From positions 2,524,501 to 2,588,500 of the forward strand of contig CP091733.1 in NCBI GenBank assembly GCA_022009975.1: a DNA stretch of 64,000 bases. Reading direction: 5' to 3'. Both the position numbers and the translations under genes were made by a program. This DNA is from Phocaeicola vulgatus (GTDB lineage: Bacteria; Bacteroidota; Bacteroidia; Bacteroidales; Tannerellaceae). This document shows positions 16,927 through 26,740 of this stretch, piece by piece. The stretch's first letter is position 1; each line of letters opens with the position of its first letter. The notes beneath the pieces were generated by a model. That model did no database searches. It saw nothing but the letters and a program-made list of their open reading frames with translations, and was not told the origin of the DNA.

Positions 16927-17973
16927 TTGTGAAGTATAAAATTGAAAAGAGTATGGCCGTATTAGCCATTATTATAGCTATTGGGATTTTTCTGCGTAAT
17001 CAGAATATTCATAAAACTCAGCAGACTACAACAGTCAATGAGTCAACGCAACTAAGAACAGGAAAAAATAAAGATATAGAGAACAAGGTAGAACAAAATG
17101 AGGAATCAATAAGGCAGATTGCCCCGCAAAGCAGTATAAGTTCCGCACTATTTCGGAAATCTGTGTAGAAAAGGAAGATTCTCTTAACCTCTCTATTAAA
17201 ACAGAAAATCTGATTGCAGAAACAAAAACAGATAATGGAGCGAACGCAGATACAGCTAAGCATGATATTCGTCCTAATCCAAACAAGATGGAATCTTTTG
17301 CCCACGCATATCATTCCAATGACTTATCTATAACGAAAAGAAGTTGTCGTAACTTCTGCTTGTCTGTTGGAGGATCTGTAATAGGCGCACTTAATACCGA
17401 AAATTCATATTTGAAACCAAGTGATAATCCTATTTGGGCAGGGTCGAATGACAAGGTTATAGAGGAATCTGAACACGATCTGCCAATTACATTTGCTTTG
17501 AATATTTCTAAAACGCTCTCTAACCATTGGAGTATCGAAAGTGGGCTACAATACACTTTACTGCGGACGAAACGAACCCAGACCACTATAAGCGATGAAC
17601 TCTCGGTATCTGTAAACCGCCAAAATATAAGGCACATTATTTAGGAGTTCCTCTGAAACTTCGTTTTAAGATTTTGTCTTTTGACAAATTCTCACTTTCT
17701 TCCGGCATTGGAGGAATGGTGGAGTTCCCACTAAGAGGCAAGGTGAATGAAGGAATAGATGACGGTGAAATGCAAGAACATAATTACGCATTGCCCACGC
17801 AATGGTCTGTATATGGAGGAGTGGGGATTGAATATCATTTCACGCCGAACATTGGTATCTATGCAGAGCCGTCTATAAACTATTATTTTAAGTCAAGAAG
17901 CAGCTATCCTACAATCAGGCAGGACAAGCCTTTTGAGTTCTCGCTTCCTGTCGGCTTGCGTTTTACGTGGTAA
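16923..17973 (+). CDS. Membrane-anchored outer-membrane beta-barrel protein, sigma-factor partner (two frameshifts)
   Basis: Three open frames join to one protein of about 350 residues. It has a short cytoplasmic start, one membrane segment (about 10-26), a hydrophilic Gln/Asn-rich linker (to about 125), and a C-terminal domain with alternating beta strands and an aromatic last residue (LPVGLRFTW), as in porin-family or PorT-like outer-membrane barrels. Breaks lie at about 17147 (AA read as A) and 17622-17625 (AAAAA read as AAAA). Coupled to the upstream sigma gene by ATGA. A barrel attached to a single inner-membrane segment is odd; in Bacteroidetes such proteins follow ECF sigma genes and could act as an anti-sigma or envelope sensor. 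That role is inference. Confidence 0.65.
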
Positions 17974-18074
17974 TTGTTAAAATGGCAGATGATTCTAATT
18001 TTTTTTTGTGATTTCATGCAATGATTGAGGCTTGTACTACTCTTAATAGTAGAACATATTAAAAAATAGTTATT

Positions 18075-18596
18075 ATGAGAAATTTAATCAAATTTAGTTG
18101 CCTCCTCTTTTCGATGGCATTATTGTCTTCGTGCAGTAATTCTGAAGAACCAGATTATCCGGCTGTTGCATCATCTATATCTAATAGTATATTGATTGAT
18201 ATATTGGATTCAGAAGGCAATAGCCTTATAGATAATGATGCTATCATGAATGGATTGTCTTTTATTGGAAGGGACGGCTATAAAATACCTTTTCATGCCG
18301 TTGAAATAGGAGATGAGAAAATAATAAGGACTGTTTTCCCTCTTCCTATGGAATCTTCGATGAGCTATTCTGATGACAGGAAAAATGGATATGGAGAATC
18401 GAATCTTACTATAAAAGCTAATGATTTTAAGTATATATTCAAAGGCTTCTTTCATTACACTTGCTCACATCCTGATATAGAGATGTTTGGAGGTAATGGA
18501 ATAAAACTTATTGAGATTCATTCCAATGCCCCCGATGTCTCTATCAGTGAGGATGCAAATTTTCTAAAGATTACTATCAAAATTGCATCTGATTAA
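18075..18596 (+). CDS. Secreted lipoprotein of unknown function
   Basis: A 173-residue protein with a lipoprotein signal peptide (MRNLIKFSCLLFSMALLSSC; lipobox LSSC at residues 17-20). The mature part is mainly beta with 'DYPAVASSISNSILIDILDSE' and no motif that I recognise. Proteins of this layout are common in Bacteroides as small surface or periplasmic lipoproteins. It is 100 bp downstream of the sigma/barrel pair and 120 bp upstream of the C10 protease; each gap is A/T-rich and could hold its own promoter. Confidence 0.6.
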   Translation: MRNLIKFSCLLFSMALLSSCSNSEEPDYPAVASSISNSILIDILDSEGNSLIDNDAIMNGLSFIGRDGYKIPFHAVEIGDEKIIRTVFPLPMESSMSYSDDRKNGYGESNLTIKANDFKYIFKGFFHYTCSHPDIEMFGGNGIKLIEIHSNAPDVSISEDANFLKITIKIASD

Positions 18597-18714
18597 ACTT
18601 AGGGTAGCTTGGTCAGATACATCAATATAGAAAACCAAACATCTTGTCAAAATAAAAATACCCTTTTTTAGGTATTGCAGAAATTTTAAAACAAAAGTAT
18701 CTTTATAGCAAAAA

Positions 18715-20013
18715 ATGATGAAACTAAAATTTATTTACGCCACATTGGCTTTGTTATTATTGTTTTCCTGTTCTGTGGAAGACAATTTAGAATCTTTAAT
18801 GCAAGATAATAATGAAATTGTAACGTACAAAGTTACCCAAGAAGAAGCGCAGAGCATAGTTCAAGGATTCGTTGACGAAATGTCTTTTATTTCATCAACA
18901 AGAAGTGCTAATGAGATGTCTCATAAAGAAATATCAAGCGTATATGCACTTCGAAAGAATCTAATTCAAACACGTTCTGGAGCGGATAGCAATGATTTTC
19001 CTATTGATTTAGACACATTGATGTATGTTGTCAATTTTTCTAATGACAATGGTTTCGTATTGGTCGCAGCAGATAAACGGACAGAGCCTATTTTTGCTAT
19101 TATCGATGAAGGTAATTTTAATTTTGAATTATTGAGCGAAGAGGATAATGATATGTTTTTGACCTTTTTGGATTATGCAATCTCCACTGAATTAGATGAT
19201 ATTGAGAATTTCAGCGGCAACATATCTCAAACGAGAGCTACATCCAACGGATGGACAATCAACACAAAATATGCTCCGATATTAAAAACAAAATGGTCAC
19301 AAGGTGGGGAAAATAATCCGAATTCCTATGGAAAATATTGCCCCAATAAGACCACGGGATGCACAGTTATAGCTACAGCACAGATTCTGTCTCATTTTCA
19401 AACGATTTCACATGTCAATTGGTCATACAACGGTGTTGGTGCAAGTTCAGATTTGCATTGGAGTCAAATTATTTCTGATTGTGAAAATAATAATGGCGTT
19501 TTGAGTTCGACATATACACCGCAATCATTAAATGAAGTGGCGCATTTGTGTAGGTATCTTGGTATAGCATTTGGAGCGAAATATAATAGCGATGGTTCAA
19601 CCAGCGTAGGGGAAGATAAGCCAATAGATTGGTTTAATAAATGGGGTGGTTTAAAAGCCTCTAAATTGAAAGAGTATAACGAAAGTCAGATAATTACATC
19701 AATTAAGAACGGAAATCCTGTATACGGAAGAGGTAATTCTGGAAGAAAAAAGTTTTTGGGTATTACAGTAAAATATAAAGGTGGACACGCTTGGGTTTAT
19801 GATGGATATATTTCTGCTACTAAAAACGGAAAGCAACAAAACCTTATTCATTGCAATTGGGGATGGGGCTCATCTAAATTCTATAATGGATATTATTTGA
19901 GTAAAGTCTTTGATACAAATAGCGGTCCGGAAATATACGATAATGAGGTCACTCGTAGTGGGCAGTCAGGTTACTACAAATATAATCTTGAATATTCTAT
20001 TATATCGCGATGA
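18715..20013 (+). CDS. C10 family cysteine protease (streptopain/Bfp-like) lipoprotein
   Basis: A 432-residue secreted protease. The signal peptide ends in a lipobox (LLLLFSC, Cys near residue 19). Residues 40-160 resemble the inhibitory pro-domain of streptopain (SpeB). The mature part begins near 180 and has the catalytic cysteine in CPNKTTGCTVIATAQ and the catalytic histidine in GGHAWVYDGY; 'HCNWGWG' supplies the conserved Trp/Asn region. It belongs to the same family as the Bfp proteases of B. fragilis, some of which are also on mobile elements. The next gene overlaps by ATGA and could encode its inhibitor. The activity is expected at the cell surface; target proteins are unknown. Confidence 0.88.
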   Translation: MMKLKFIYATLALLLLFSCSVEDNLESLMQDNNEIVTYKVTQEEAQSIVQGFVDEMSFISSTRSANEMSHKEISSVYALRKNLIQTRSGADSNDFPIDLDTLMYVVNFSNDNGFVLVAADKRTEPIFAIIDEGNFNFELLSEEDNDMFLTFLDYAISTELDDIENFSGNISQTRATSNGWTINTKYAPILKTKWSQGGENNPNSYGKYCPNKTTGCTVIATAQILSHFQTISHVNWSYNGVGASSDLHWSQIISDCENNNGVLSSTYTPQSLNEVAHLCRYLGIAFGAKYNSDGSTSVGEDKPIDWFNKWGGLKASKLKEYNESQIITSIKNGNPVYGRGNSGRKKFLGITVKYKGGHAWVYDGYISATKNGKQQNLIHCNWGWGSSKFYNGYYLSKVFDTNSGPEIYDNEVTRSGQSGYYKYNLEYSIISR

Positions 20014-20429
20014 AAAATATTTTAGCATTTCTGATTGTAGGATTAGGCTTCCTTTGTTCCTGTGAAAGCAGGGATGGAGATTGGGATTCTATGGTTTGGG
20101 AGAGTAATGATGTAAGCAATATAAATAAGAACAAAAATATAGAAGTCCCACAAGCAGGCAACACTTATGTATTCACATGCAAAAATTATAAGAATTTTTG
20201 GGTATATGCAATCCAAGAAAATGGGAAACAAATTGGAGATACCCAACTATCTATAGATTGCAAAAAATATGAAGATAACAATATATCTATCAGTATTGAG
20301 AAAAATAAAATGAATGTAACTTTTTTCCCTAATGAAGAATATCAAATCCGAAACATTTCAATAGGAATAACCGCTGGGGATATTTTTTTAATTCTTTCTT
20401 TTTTTAAACAAAAGAGAAAGGATAATTAA
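20010..20429 (+). CDS. Small lipoprotein coupled to the C10 protease, possible inhibitor
   Basis: A 139-residue lipoprotein (signal peptide MKNILAFLIVGLGFLCSC, lipobox FLCSC). The mature protein is beta-rich with 'VPQAGNTYVFTCKNYKNFWV', 'KQIGDTQLSIDCKKYEDNN' and 'MNVTFFPNEEYQIRNISIGI', like a single Ig-like (BACON-type) domain. Its start overlaps the protease stop by 4 bp. In Bacteroides fragilis and Streptococcus, C10 protease genes are linked to small inhibitor genes; this gene has the right place and size to be such an inhibitor. The sequence alone does not prove inhibition. The frame ends in a Lys-rich tail and looks intact. Confidence 0.5.
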   Translation: MKNILAFLIVGLGFLCSCESRDGDWDSMVWESNDVSNINKNKNIEVPQAGNTYVFTCKNYKNFWVYAIQENGKQIGDTQLSIDCKKYEDNNISISIEKNKMNVTFFPNEEYQIRNISIGITAGDIFLILSFFKQKRKDN

Positions 20430-20635
20430 TATACTCAATTGAGACAATAAAAGTTATTCCATTTTTCGTGTAAGAACAAACTGGTAAATATTTAGTCTAG
20501 TGTAAAACTTAAAAAACTTCAAAAAATGTTTCTCAATACCGGAAACAGATGTTGCGAATATATTTTCAAAAGTCTAAGTTTCTTAATCGAAAGTAGGAAA
20601 GTTCCTTTGATTGTTCTGTTTCATTGTGCTTGGAA

Positions 20636-20935
20636 ATGAAATGTACAAGATTTGTATTTGCTTTGTGCTGCTTTCTGGCGTGCTATGGACTCGCAATAAC
20701 TCCCAAAGGCCAAAGGCTTCCATTGAAATTCCGTTAGATAGCAAATCGTAGTGTCTCTGGAGGGATGTTCCTGTTATTCTTGCAGGTTATACCCGCAAAG
20801 AGATATATCAGTTGTTTGACAAACAACCGAATATGAATTTACATTGATGATAGGTCAGAAACTCCTCCTTGATAGTGTAAACAGAGCCGTGACACAGTTC
20901 AGTTTACACTACCACTCTTTCTTTATGCCTCCATT
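20636..20935 (+). pseudogene. Decayed small secreted protein (DUF3244-like)
   Basis: An ATG at 20636 opens a signal-peptide-like stretch (MKCTRFVFALCCFLACYGLA) that stops after about 33 codons. In other frames recognisable pieces follow: ASIEIPLDSKS, then RDVPVILAGYTRKEIYQLFD and KQPNMNL, then MIGQKLLLDSVN. The order resembles small DUF3244-type exported proteins of Bacteroides (a 'VTLAGYT' strand, then a 'GQ-V--D-V' strand). Several frame changes and stops indicate decay rather than one error. It fills the otherwise gene-free gap 20430-20939; the first 200 bases of the gap hold nothing I recognise. Confidence 0.35.
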
Positions 20936-20939
20936 TTAT

Positions 20940-21479
20940 CTACTTGTTGTTTGTTTTGATATGCTTCTTAATCTTCTTTATAGCCCAGTCGTAATGGCTT
21001 GCCGTTGTTGAAACACAGTAAGTGCCAAGCGTAGAAGAGCCTGTCCAACCGAACGAATTCTTGGCAAAGAGTTCTTCATTGGAAAATTGCTCTATCAGTG
21101 TCATTACCTCTTTATGACTCTCTTTTAAGATTGTCTTTGCTTCTGTCAGTGGTGTGCTTTGATGCTTCTTCCAAAATTCCAAGTTCATTGCTGGATAGGT
21201 TTTCCAATTGTATGGTGTAGGTAGAAACGTTTGGTACTCACCGTTAAGATTGGCTTTTATCCAACTCAGTAGCAGTTGATGCCATTCGTACAGATGTACA
21301 AGCACATCTCGCAGGTTTTTGTCTCTGCTCCAGTGTGTTTCTTTACCGACCGTTGCCATTTCTTCAGCAAAGGCTGCTTCCTGCTGACTTTTAGTCATAC
21401 AGTCTATAAGCTTCCACATCTTGTTGAATTGTTCGTTGGCGGATGATGTCAAATCCGCTTTTGTCGTTGCACGTGCCAT
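20940..21479 (-). CDS. ClbS/DfsB family four-helix-bundle protein
   Basis: A 179-residue soluble protein of the ClbS/DfsB (DinB-like) family. Family landmarks are 'HWSRDKNLRDVLVHLYEWHQ' around residues 49-68, 'WKTYPAMNLEFWKKHQSTPL' and the C-terminal 'TTASHYDWAIKKIKKH'. ClbS itself is the colibactin self-protection hydrolase; most relatives are uncharacterised and may act on reactive metabolites. The start MARATTKADLT is canonical. Its orientation is opposite to the protease genes. The frame is intact. No partner genes surround it; the nearest is a decayed peptidase on the same strand. Confidence 0.75.
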   Translation of the reverse strand: MARATTKADLTSSANEQFNKMWKLIDCMTKSQQEAAFAEEMATVGKETHWSRDKNLRDVLVHLYEWHQLLLSWIKANLNGEYQTFLPTPYNWKTYPAMNLEFWKKHQSTPLTEAKTILKESHKEVMTLIEQFSNEELFAKNSFGWTGSSTLGTYCVSTTASHYDWAIKKIKKHIKTNNK

Positions 21480-21561
21480 AATTATTTTCTACTTAGTGTT
21501 GTTATATTATTTTCTGAAACTACCATTGCTTGCTGGTTATTGAGATTTCATTGGAAGATAG

Positions 21562-22100
21562 TTATATTTTTTGCATAATCTGCAATGTGACATATTCGAA
21601 TATATATGCATTAAAATGCGGAACAGGATAGAAATCTACTATATCAAAACCAGCAAAATTATAAAAATCAGGTGTTAGCAAGCGGATGTCTTCCTTTTTC
21701 TTGGCATATTCGATACTAAGTGCAGCAATCATTGCACCAGCTGACTTACCAATAAAAAGATTTCCTTTTCCAACATCCTCTGCTGTCAACTATCAGTTCT
21801 GTTCGTCTTAGTCCATAGGTGAAGAAGAAAGAATTGCCCCTCTCCGATATATAGATGCGGTCGCTATCTTTAATTATTTGTGGAATCGACTTCTCATCGC
21901 ATAAAGCCCCCAATTCTTTGACCACAAGCCCAAGATATTTAAGTGCTGTTTTTCCATCCACTACATAATATGTATGTTCCTCATTAATACTTGCGGTTGG
22001 AATAAATGCCACAATCTTCCTTTGCAATTGAACAACAAATTTGGACAACAATTGAGCTGCATCTGCGAGAGACGAACATAAAAAAATATATTTTTATCAT
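21562..22100 (-). pseudogene. Peptidase E-like (S51 / class I glutamine amidotransferase fold) remnant
   Basis: Pieces in three frames line up with bacterial S51-type peptidases: MIKIYFF, then LCSSLADAAQLLSKFVVQ, then 'IVAFIPTASINEEHTYYV', 'YISERGNSFFFTYGLRRTEL', and after another frame change 'GKGNLFIGKSAGAMIAALSI' with the nucleophile motif G-S/K-S-A-G. The first break is a T-run and could be a base-calling error. However, the link between the second and third pieces lacks residues, and the C-terminus (after FYPVPHF) is replaced by unrelated sequence. I therefore call it a relic. It lies between the ClbS-like gene and a strong hairpin. Confidence 0.5.
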
Positions 22101-22213
22101 TATATTGAATTTTTGTATTTTTGTAATAATATTATCTCCATCTTTACTCAAGCAAGAGGTGCTGACTTTCAGCAAATGTTTTTGATATAATGCAAAATAA
22201 ATGAATTTATTTT

Positions 22214-22252
22214 AAAACATCTAAGATTTTTCTCCTAAATCTTAGATGTTTT
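22214..22252. terminator. Strong A/T-rich hairpin, probable terminator
   Basis: AAAACATCTAAGATTT (22214-22229) pairs perfectly with AAATCTTAGATGTTTT (22237-22252) around a 7-nt loop. T or A tracts flank both sides, so it could end transcripts in either direction. It separates the decayed peptidase from the RteC-like gene. The stretch 22260-22554 beyond it has no convincing gene; scattered short frames there look like relic sequence. Confidence 0.55.
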
Positions 22253-22554
22253 TGATTGGTTCTTTATGAGCTTTTCCATATATCGTATTTAGTTACTCAT
22301 ATGCAACTTAACTTTAAGAATCTCCCATGGTACGAACAAAGAGAGTTCCTTGGCGTTCTCGGAACGGATGGGAAGTGCGGGTTTGAACTTTTCCGCTTAC
22401 TGTTTAACCTCCTTTCTGACAGACTTCATTAATGAAAACATAAATCTTATGAGCCGGCAACCAAGAGGAACTACGACGGGGTAAAGATAGAGGTTATTAT
22501 CAGGGAATGAGGCAAATAGAAGAGACCTCATACCCAGAGTATTTCTCATTTTAT

Positions 22555-23154
22555 TTACCGCTTCTTGAATTTTCCGCTCTTAAGGTCGCTCTCCCTCATT
22601 CGCTTGTTAAGCTTTTCTCTAAGTTCATCAAGAAAATAAGTACGGCTGTCGTCCTTGCGACGTTTCATATTCATATAGACATTGTAGCAGTTCTTGATTT
22701 CTACTCCGAAAATTTCGGAAAGAGCATCTGCTAATTCTTCCACGCCGATTTCTCCATTGTTGATGCAGTCGCAAGTATCAAGAGCATAGAGCAACTCCAC
22801 CAAGTCCACCATCTTGCCAGTCCAATGGAATGGGATTGTTCGCTTAGGTTTTCTGGACTGCTTCCAATCATGCACATATTTCTTCTCTGCAGAAACAATT
22901 CGGTATCTATTACGCATAATAATTCTGCTATGTTTTTTTTCAAATTCTTTTGTCTTGTGACTTTCTTCAGATAGTGAACATAGATGAAAGCGGGTATAGT
23001 TAAGAACTCTGTAAACCGTTTCAGGATTTTCTTCTGAATTAGAGAATTTGATAATTTCATCAATGAACACATCTATCAATAAGGAACCTTTTTCTGCCTC
23101 ATATTGCATTGAAGCAAAATTCTTAAAGCTAATGGTTTGAATAAGTCTTCTCAT
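22555..23154 (-). CDS. rteC: RteC-like regulator
   Basis: A 199-residue protein matching the RteC family of CTnDOT-type elements, especially in the C-terminal half: 'FHWTGKMVDLVELLYALDTC', 'CINNGEIGVEELADALSEIF', 'YNVYMNMKRRKDDSRTYFLD' and 'LREKLNKRMRESD'. In CTnDOT, RteC is produced after RteA/RteB activation and switches on the excision genes. No rteA, rteB or tetQ is present in this window, so its control must differ or be supplied elsewhere. The frame is intact. The ABC transporter gene begins its stop 28 bp upstream, so the two could be co-transcribed. Confidence 0.72.
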   Translation of the reverse strand: MRRLIQTISFKNFASMQYEAEKGSLLIDVFIDEIIKFSNSEENPETVYRVLNYTRFHLCSLSEESHKTKEFEKKHSRIIMRNRYRIVSAEKKYVHDWKQSRKPKRTIPFHWTGKMVDLVELLYALDTCDCINNGEIGVEELADALSEIFGVEIKNCYNVYMNMKRRKDDSRTYFLDELREKLNKRMRESDLKSGKFKKR

Positions 23155-23182
23155 ATTCGTTCTTTTTAAAATTTAACATAAT

Positions 23183-24963
23183 TCACCTATCTATTATCCA
23201 TTCTTTTGCACGATTATAGGTTTTCCACATATGGGCATACGCTCCATGAAGAGCAAGTAGTTCCTCATGCGTTCCCTTTTCTGTTATCATGCCTTTATCC
23301 AAATACAGGATATGGTCAGCATTTGTTATCGTACCTAAGCGGTGGGCAATGACCAGGACAGTCTTTCCCTTGATGAGGTGTGAAAATGCCTCCAATATCT
23401 TTCCCTCGTTTTCAGGGTCGGCAAATGCAGTTGCCTCATCCAGTAGGATGACGGGCGCATCTTTCAGTATAGCACGAGCCAGTGCGAGGCGCTGCATCTC
23501 ACCGCCGGAAAGATATGTGCCGCCTTCTCCCACCAAAGTTTGGTAGCCATCAGGCAGAGCCTCGATAAATTCATGGCATTGGGCTGCGCATGCGGCTCTT
23601 TTTACATCCTCGAAGGTGGCAGTCTTGTTTCCCATACGGATATTTTCTTCAATAGTGTCAAAAAAGAGCATGTTGTCCTGAAAAACCAAAGCTATGTTAT
23701 CCATTAAGACCGAAGTCGGAATCTCCTTTATAGGCACATTCCCTATCAAAATCTCTCCGTCTTGGATATCCCAAAATCGAGCGGCAAGCATGGCAATGGT
23801 ACTTTTCCCTGCTCCGGAAGGACCAACCAAAGCCGTTATAGTACCGGGATTGGCGGTAAAAGAGACCTCTTTGAGTATCGTGGTAGTATTGTAGGCAAAT
23901 GAGACATTCCGAAACTCAACATGAGCATCTTCAGGGTATCGGGACAAGGCTGGCTCGTCTATTTCGTCCATATAGAGAATATCGTCTATTTCTGTATGCC
24001 CATATTGTTTTGATTCAGGAAGCTGCCTATCCACAAGAGTTTCAGCACGGGGAAGAAAATAGCTGTTCCAAACAGCAGGAACATCAATACTACGGGAATG
24101 AATGCAGCATACGAATCACTCTTTTCGAGTAGCCATACCGCAACGGGAATAATAAAGAGAAGAGCAGATGAGAGTATGGTTAGAAAACCCATATAGGTAG
24201 GTCGATACTGAAAATTCACTCCGCAGGCAAATTTGCGGTATTCCTTGATATCTTCATTCAGTTTACGGTAGGCATCAGTCGATTCGGTAAAGGTTTTCAC
24301 GATTTGAATGCCACGTATGTATTCCACGATGCCGGCATTCATTCTGCCCATTTTCTCCACATACCTTTCGGAAACCTCGCGGATGGTTTTACCGACATAC
24401 ATCCGTCCCATCACAAGGAATGCCATCGCAAAAATCGCCAATACGACCAGAGCCAACCTCCAGTCCACTGTAAACATGTACCCCACAAGAATTAGCGGGA
24501 ACAGTATGGCTGTTACAATGTCGGGAATATGGTGGGCGATAAACAATTCAATACGCTCGACATCATCGCTCATTATTTTCTTCAGTTCTCCGGAAGCCCG
24601 ACGATTAAAGAACCCCAAAGGCAAGTGTACCATCTTTTGTGCCAACTGCATCCGTATTTCGTACAGAATGTTGAAAGCGGCAATGTGCGAAAGCATAAGA
24701 GATACAAAGGTCAGTACCCCGAATGCAAAGAAAGCCCCCAGGGCTATATAACCCCATTGCCAGATGTAGGCCTTGTCAATCAATGAGGGATCAAGGGCAT
24801 GTTTTGCCAGCTCGATAAGAATATTATACACGGCTATGATTGGCACGAATTGTACAATAGCGGTGATGACAGCCAATGACATCGCTCCGATGAGTAGCCA
24901 ACGTTTGGTCCCGGCTATTTCGATTAACCTTCCCAATCCGGTTTTACGTCTATTTATATCCAT
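23183..24963 (-). CDS. ABC half-transporter (membrane + ATPase), frameshift repaired
   Basis: An ABC protein of about 593 residues with a fused membrane domain (six segments, residues about 20-310) and ATPase: Walker A GPSGAGKSTI, signature LSGGEMQRLA, Walker B 'VILLDEATAFAD', H-loop 'IAHRLGT'. The frame break at 23989-23991 (AAAA read as AAA) separates the two domains in the raw sequence; repaired it reads 'GIQKIDDILYMDEID'. The partner half-transporter lies 22 bp upstream. Two such fused halves next to a TonB receptor resemble the siderophore importers YbtPQ/IrtAB, which use an exporter fold for import; that function is inferred from context. Confidence 0.8.
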
Positions 24964-24985
24964 TGTCTTGTAGTTTACTCGGTTG

Positions 24986-26733
24986 TTAGAATTTCCATCT
25001 TTTTACTCGTTGTTGTTCTTGCCAAAGATTGCGATACAAACCTCCTTCTTCGAGAAGAGTCTGATGTTTGCCTTGCTGTACTACTCGTCCCTGATTTATC
25101 ACCACGATATTATCGGCATTGACCAGCGTGCCCAGACGATGTGCAATGATAACTACCGTCTTTTCTTTCACAAGGTCATTGATGGCATCTTGTATGTGTA
25201 CTTCATTCTCTGGGTCGAGCGAGGCTGTCGCCTCGTCAAGCAACACTATAGGTGCATCTTTCAAAATGGCACGGGCAATAGATATTCGCTGTTTCTCACC
25301 GCCGGAAAGTGTGCTTCCTCCTTCGCCCACCAAGGTGTCATAGCCATCGGGCATGGCAGTGATGAATTCGTGACATTGCGCCTTGCGTGCTGCTGCTTCT
25401 ATTTCTTCTTGAGTTGCCGTCTCACGACCTACGCGAATGTTATTATAGATAGTGTCATTGAAAAGATACACGTCCTGAAAGACAATGGAAATTTGCTGCA
25501 TCAGCGTATGTAAGGTATAGTCCCTGACGTTTCGCCCACCAAGCAGGATTTCCCCTTTGTTTACATCCCAGAAGCGGGCTATGAGACGAGTCAGCGTTGT
25601 CTTTCCCGACCCCGATGGTCCAACGAGAGCAGTCAATCTTTTTCCGGAATGACAAGCGATACATCTCGAAGCACGGGAATATCCTCGTCATAGCTGAAAT
25701 CCACGTTCCGGAACTCTATTTCTGAACCCGTGACCTCTTCTATCGTTCCCTCCGGAAGCACAGGCGTATTACAAAGGGCATCTATGCGTTCCGCACTCAA
25801 CTTCATGTAATTGATAAGAGCGATAAAGGTCATGGCGTTGATGAGCGGGGCATAGATAGCCGAGCCTGCCAACAAAAACATGATGTATACAGGTATAGAA
25901 ACCTGGGCATCCAACAGCATCGAGAAGCCAAGCAGCATAATAAGTACCAACCCTCCGTTCAGCAGAGTGGAAGCTAAAGTGATGGTAGGAGCAGGAGCGG
26001 CTTCCAAGTAGATACTCTCGCGTTTAAGTTCACGGAAAGCGTGTTCCAAACGTTCAAACTTATTGCCATTCAAATTGAACGCCCTAATCAAGCGGATACC
26101 CTGTATATATTCTATCATGCGCGAGGAGGCATTCCTTTTTATCTTCTGATGTTTCTTTCCCAATATTGCCACAAAGCGATTGGTGAGTAGCATCATGGGA
26201 TATGCCAATGGAATGACGGAAGCTGCCGCCATAGCCAATTGCCAATTGCAGAACGAGAGCGACACCAAAGCCACAATAGGCATTGCCAATCCTCCGAAGA
26301 ACTGTCCTATGAGATGTGTGGTGAGCATCTCCACGTTGTTGTAATCACTAACGATGTATGCCCCGATGTCTCCTGGATCACGACTATTAAAGAAACCCAT
26401 TGGCAGTCGTCGCAAATGGTCAATCACAACCAAACGACCGTCGCAACATATCTCGTAGCCGTCACGATAGGCAACAAGGTAGGCTTTTTTTCCGATGAAC
26501 CAAAGACAGATGAGGGAGATTAGAAGCACTGCCCATGCCCAAGCGATGTTCATAAGATTTATTGATGTTCCGGGATGCTGGAGAGGCTTGAATATCTCCC
26601 ATACGACAAGCAGCATTGCCCCGTAAGGTGCGCCACGGAAGAAATATTCCGCTACGGTCCACCATATCAACGGACGCAGGCGACGAGGCTGCCCCATTGT
26701 GGCGGAATTGAGTATTTTAGAAAGATTGTTCAT
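24986..26733 (-). CDS. ABC half-transporter (membrane + ATPase), frameshift repaired
   Basis: An ABC half-transporter of about 582 residues starting MNNLSKILNSATMGQPRRLR; the upstream in-frame ATG at 26799 would overlap the methyltransferase gene. Six membrane segments are followed by the ATPase: Walker A GPSGSGKTTL, signature LSGGEKQRIS, Walker B 'IVLLDEATASLD', H-loop 'IAHRLGT'. The break at 25639-25643 (AAAAAA read as AAAAA) joins 'VIPEKR' to 'LTALVGPSG'. It and the gene at 23183-24963 form a heterodimer-type pair as in YbtPQ. It sits 7 bp after the methyltransferase-like gene in a leftward operon that begins at the TonB receptor. Confidence 0.8.
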
Positions 26734-26740
26734 AAGATTG

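Noticed and set aside
20430..20630. Small RNA or riboswitch in the gap after the protease pair
   Set aside because: A/T-rich sequence with no conserved aptamer features that I can see.
22260..22554. Possible gene starting MQLNFKNLPWYEQREFLGVL
   Set aside because: About 43 codons only, no family recognised, and neighbouring frames are interrupted; treated as relic or non-coding.
24986..26733. Multidrug exporter reading of the ABC pair
   Set aside because: The fold is that of exporters, but the operon with a TonB receptor and DUF4374 lipoprotein favours uptake as in YbtPQ/IrtAB; not fully excluded.
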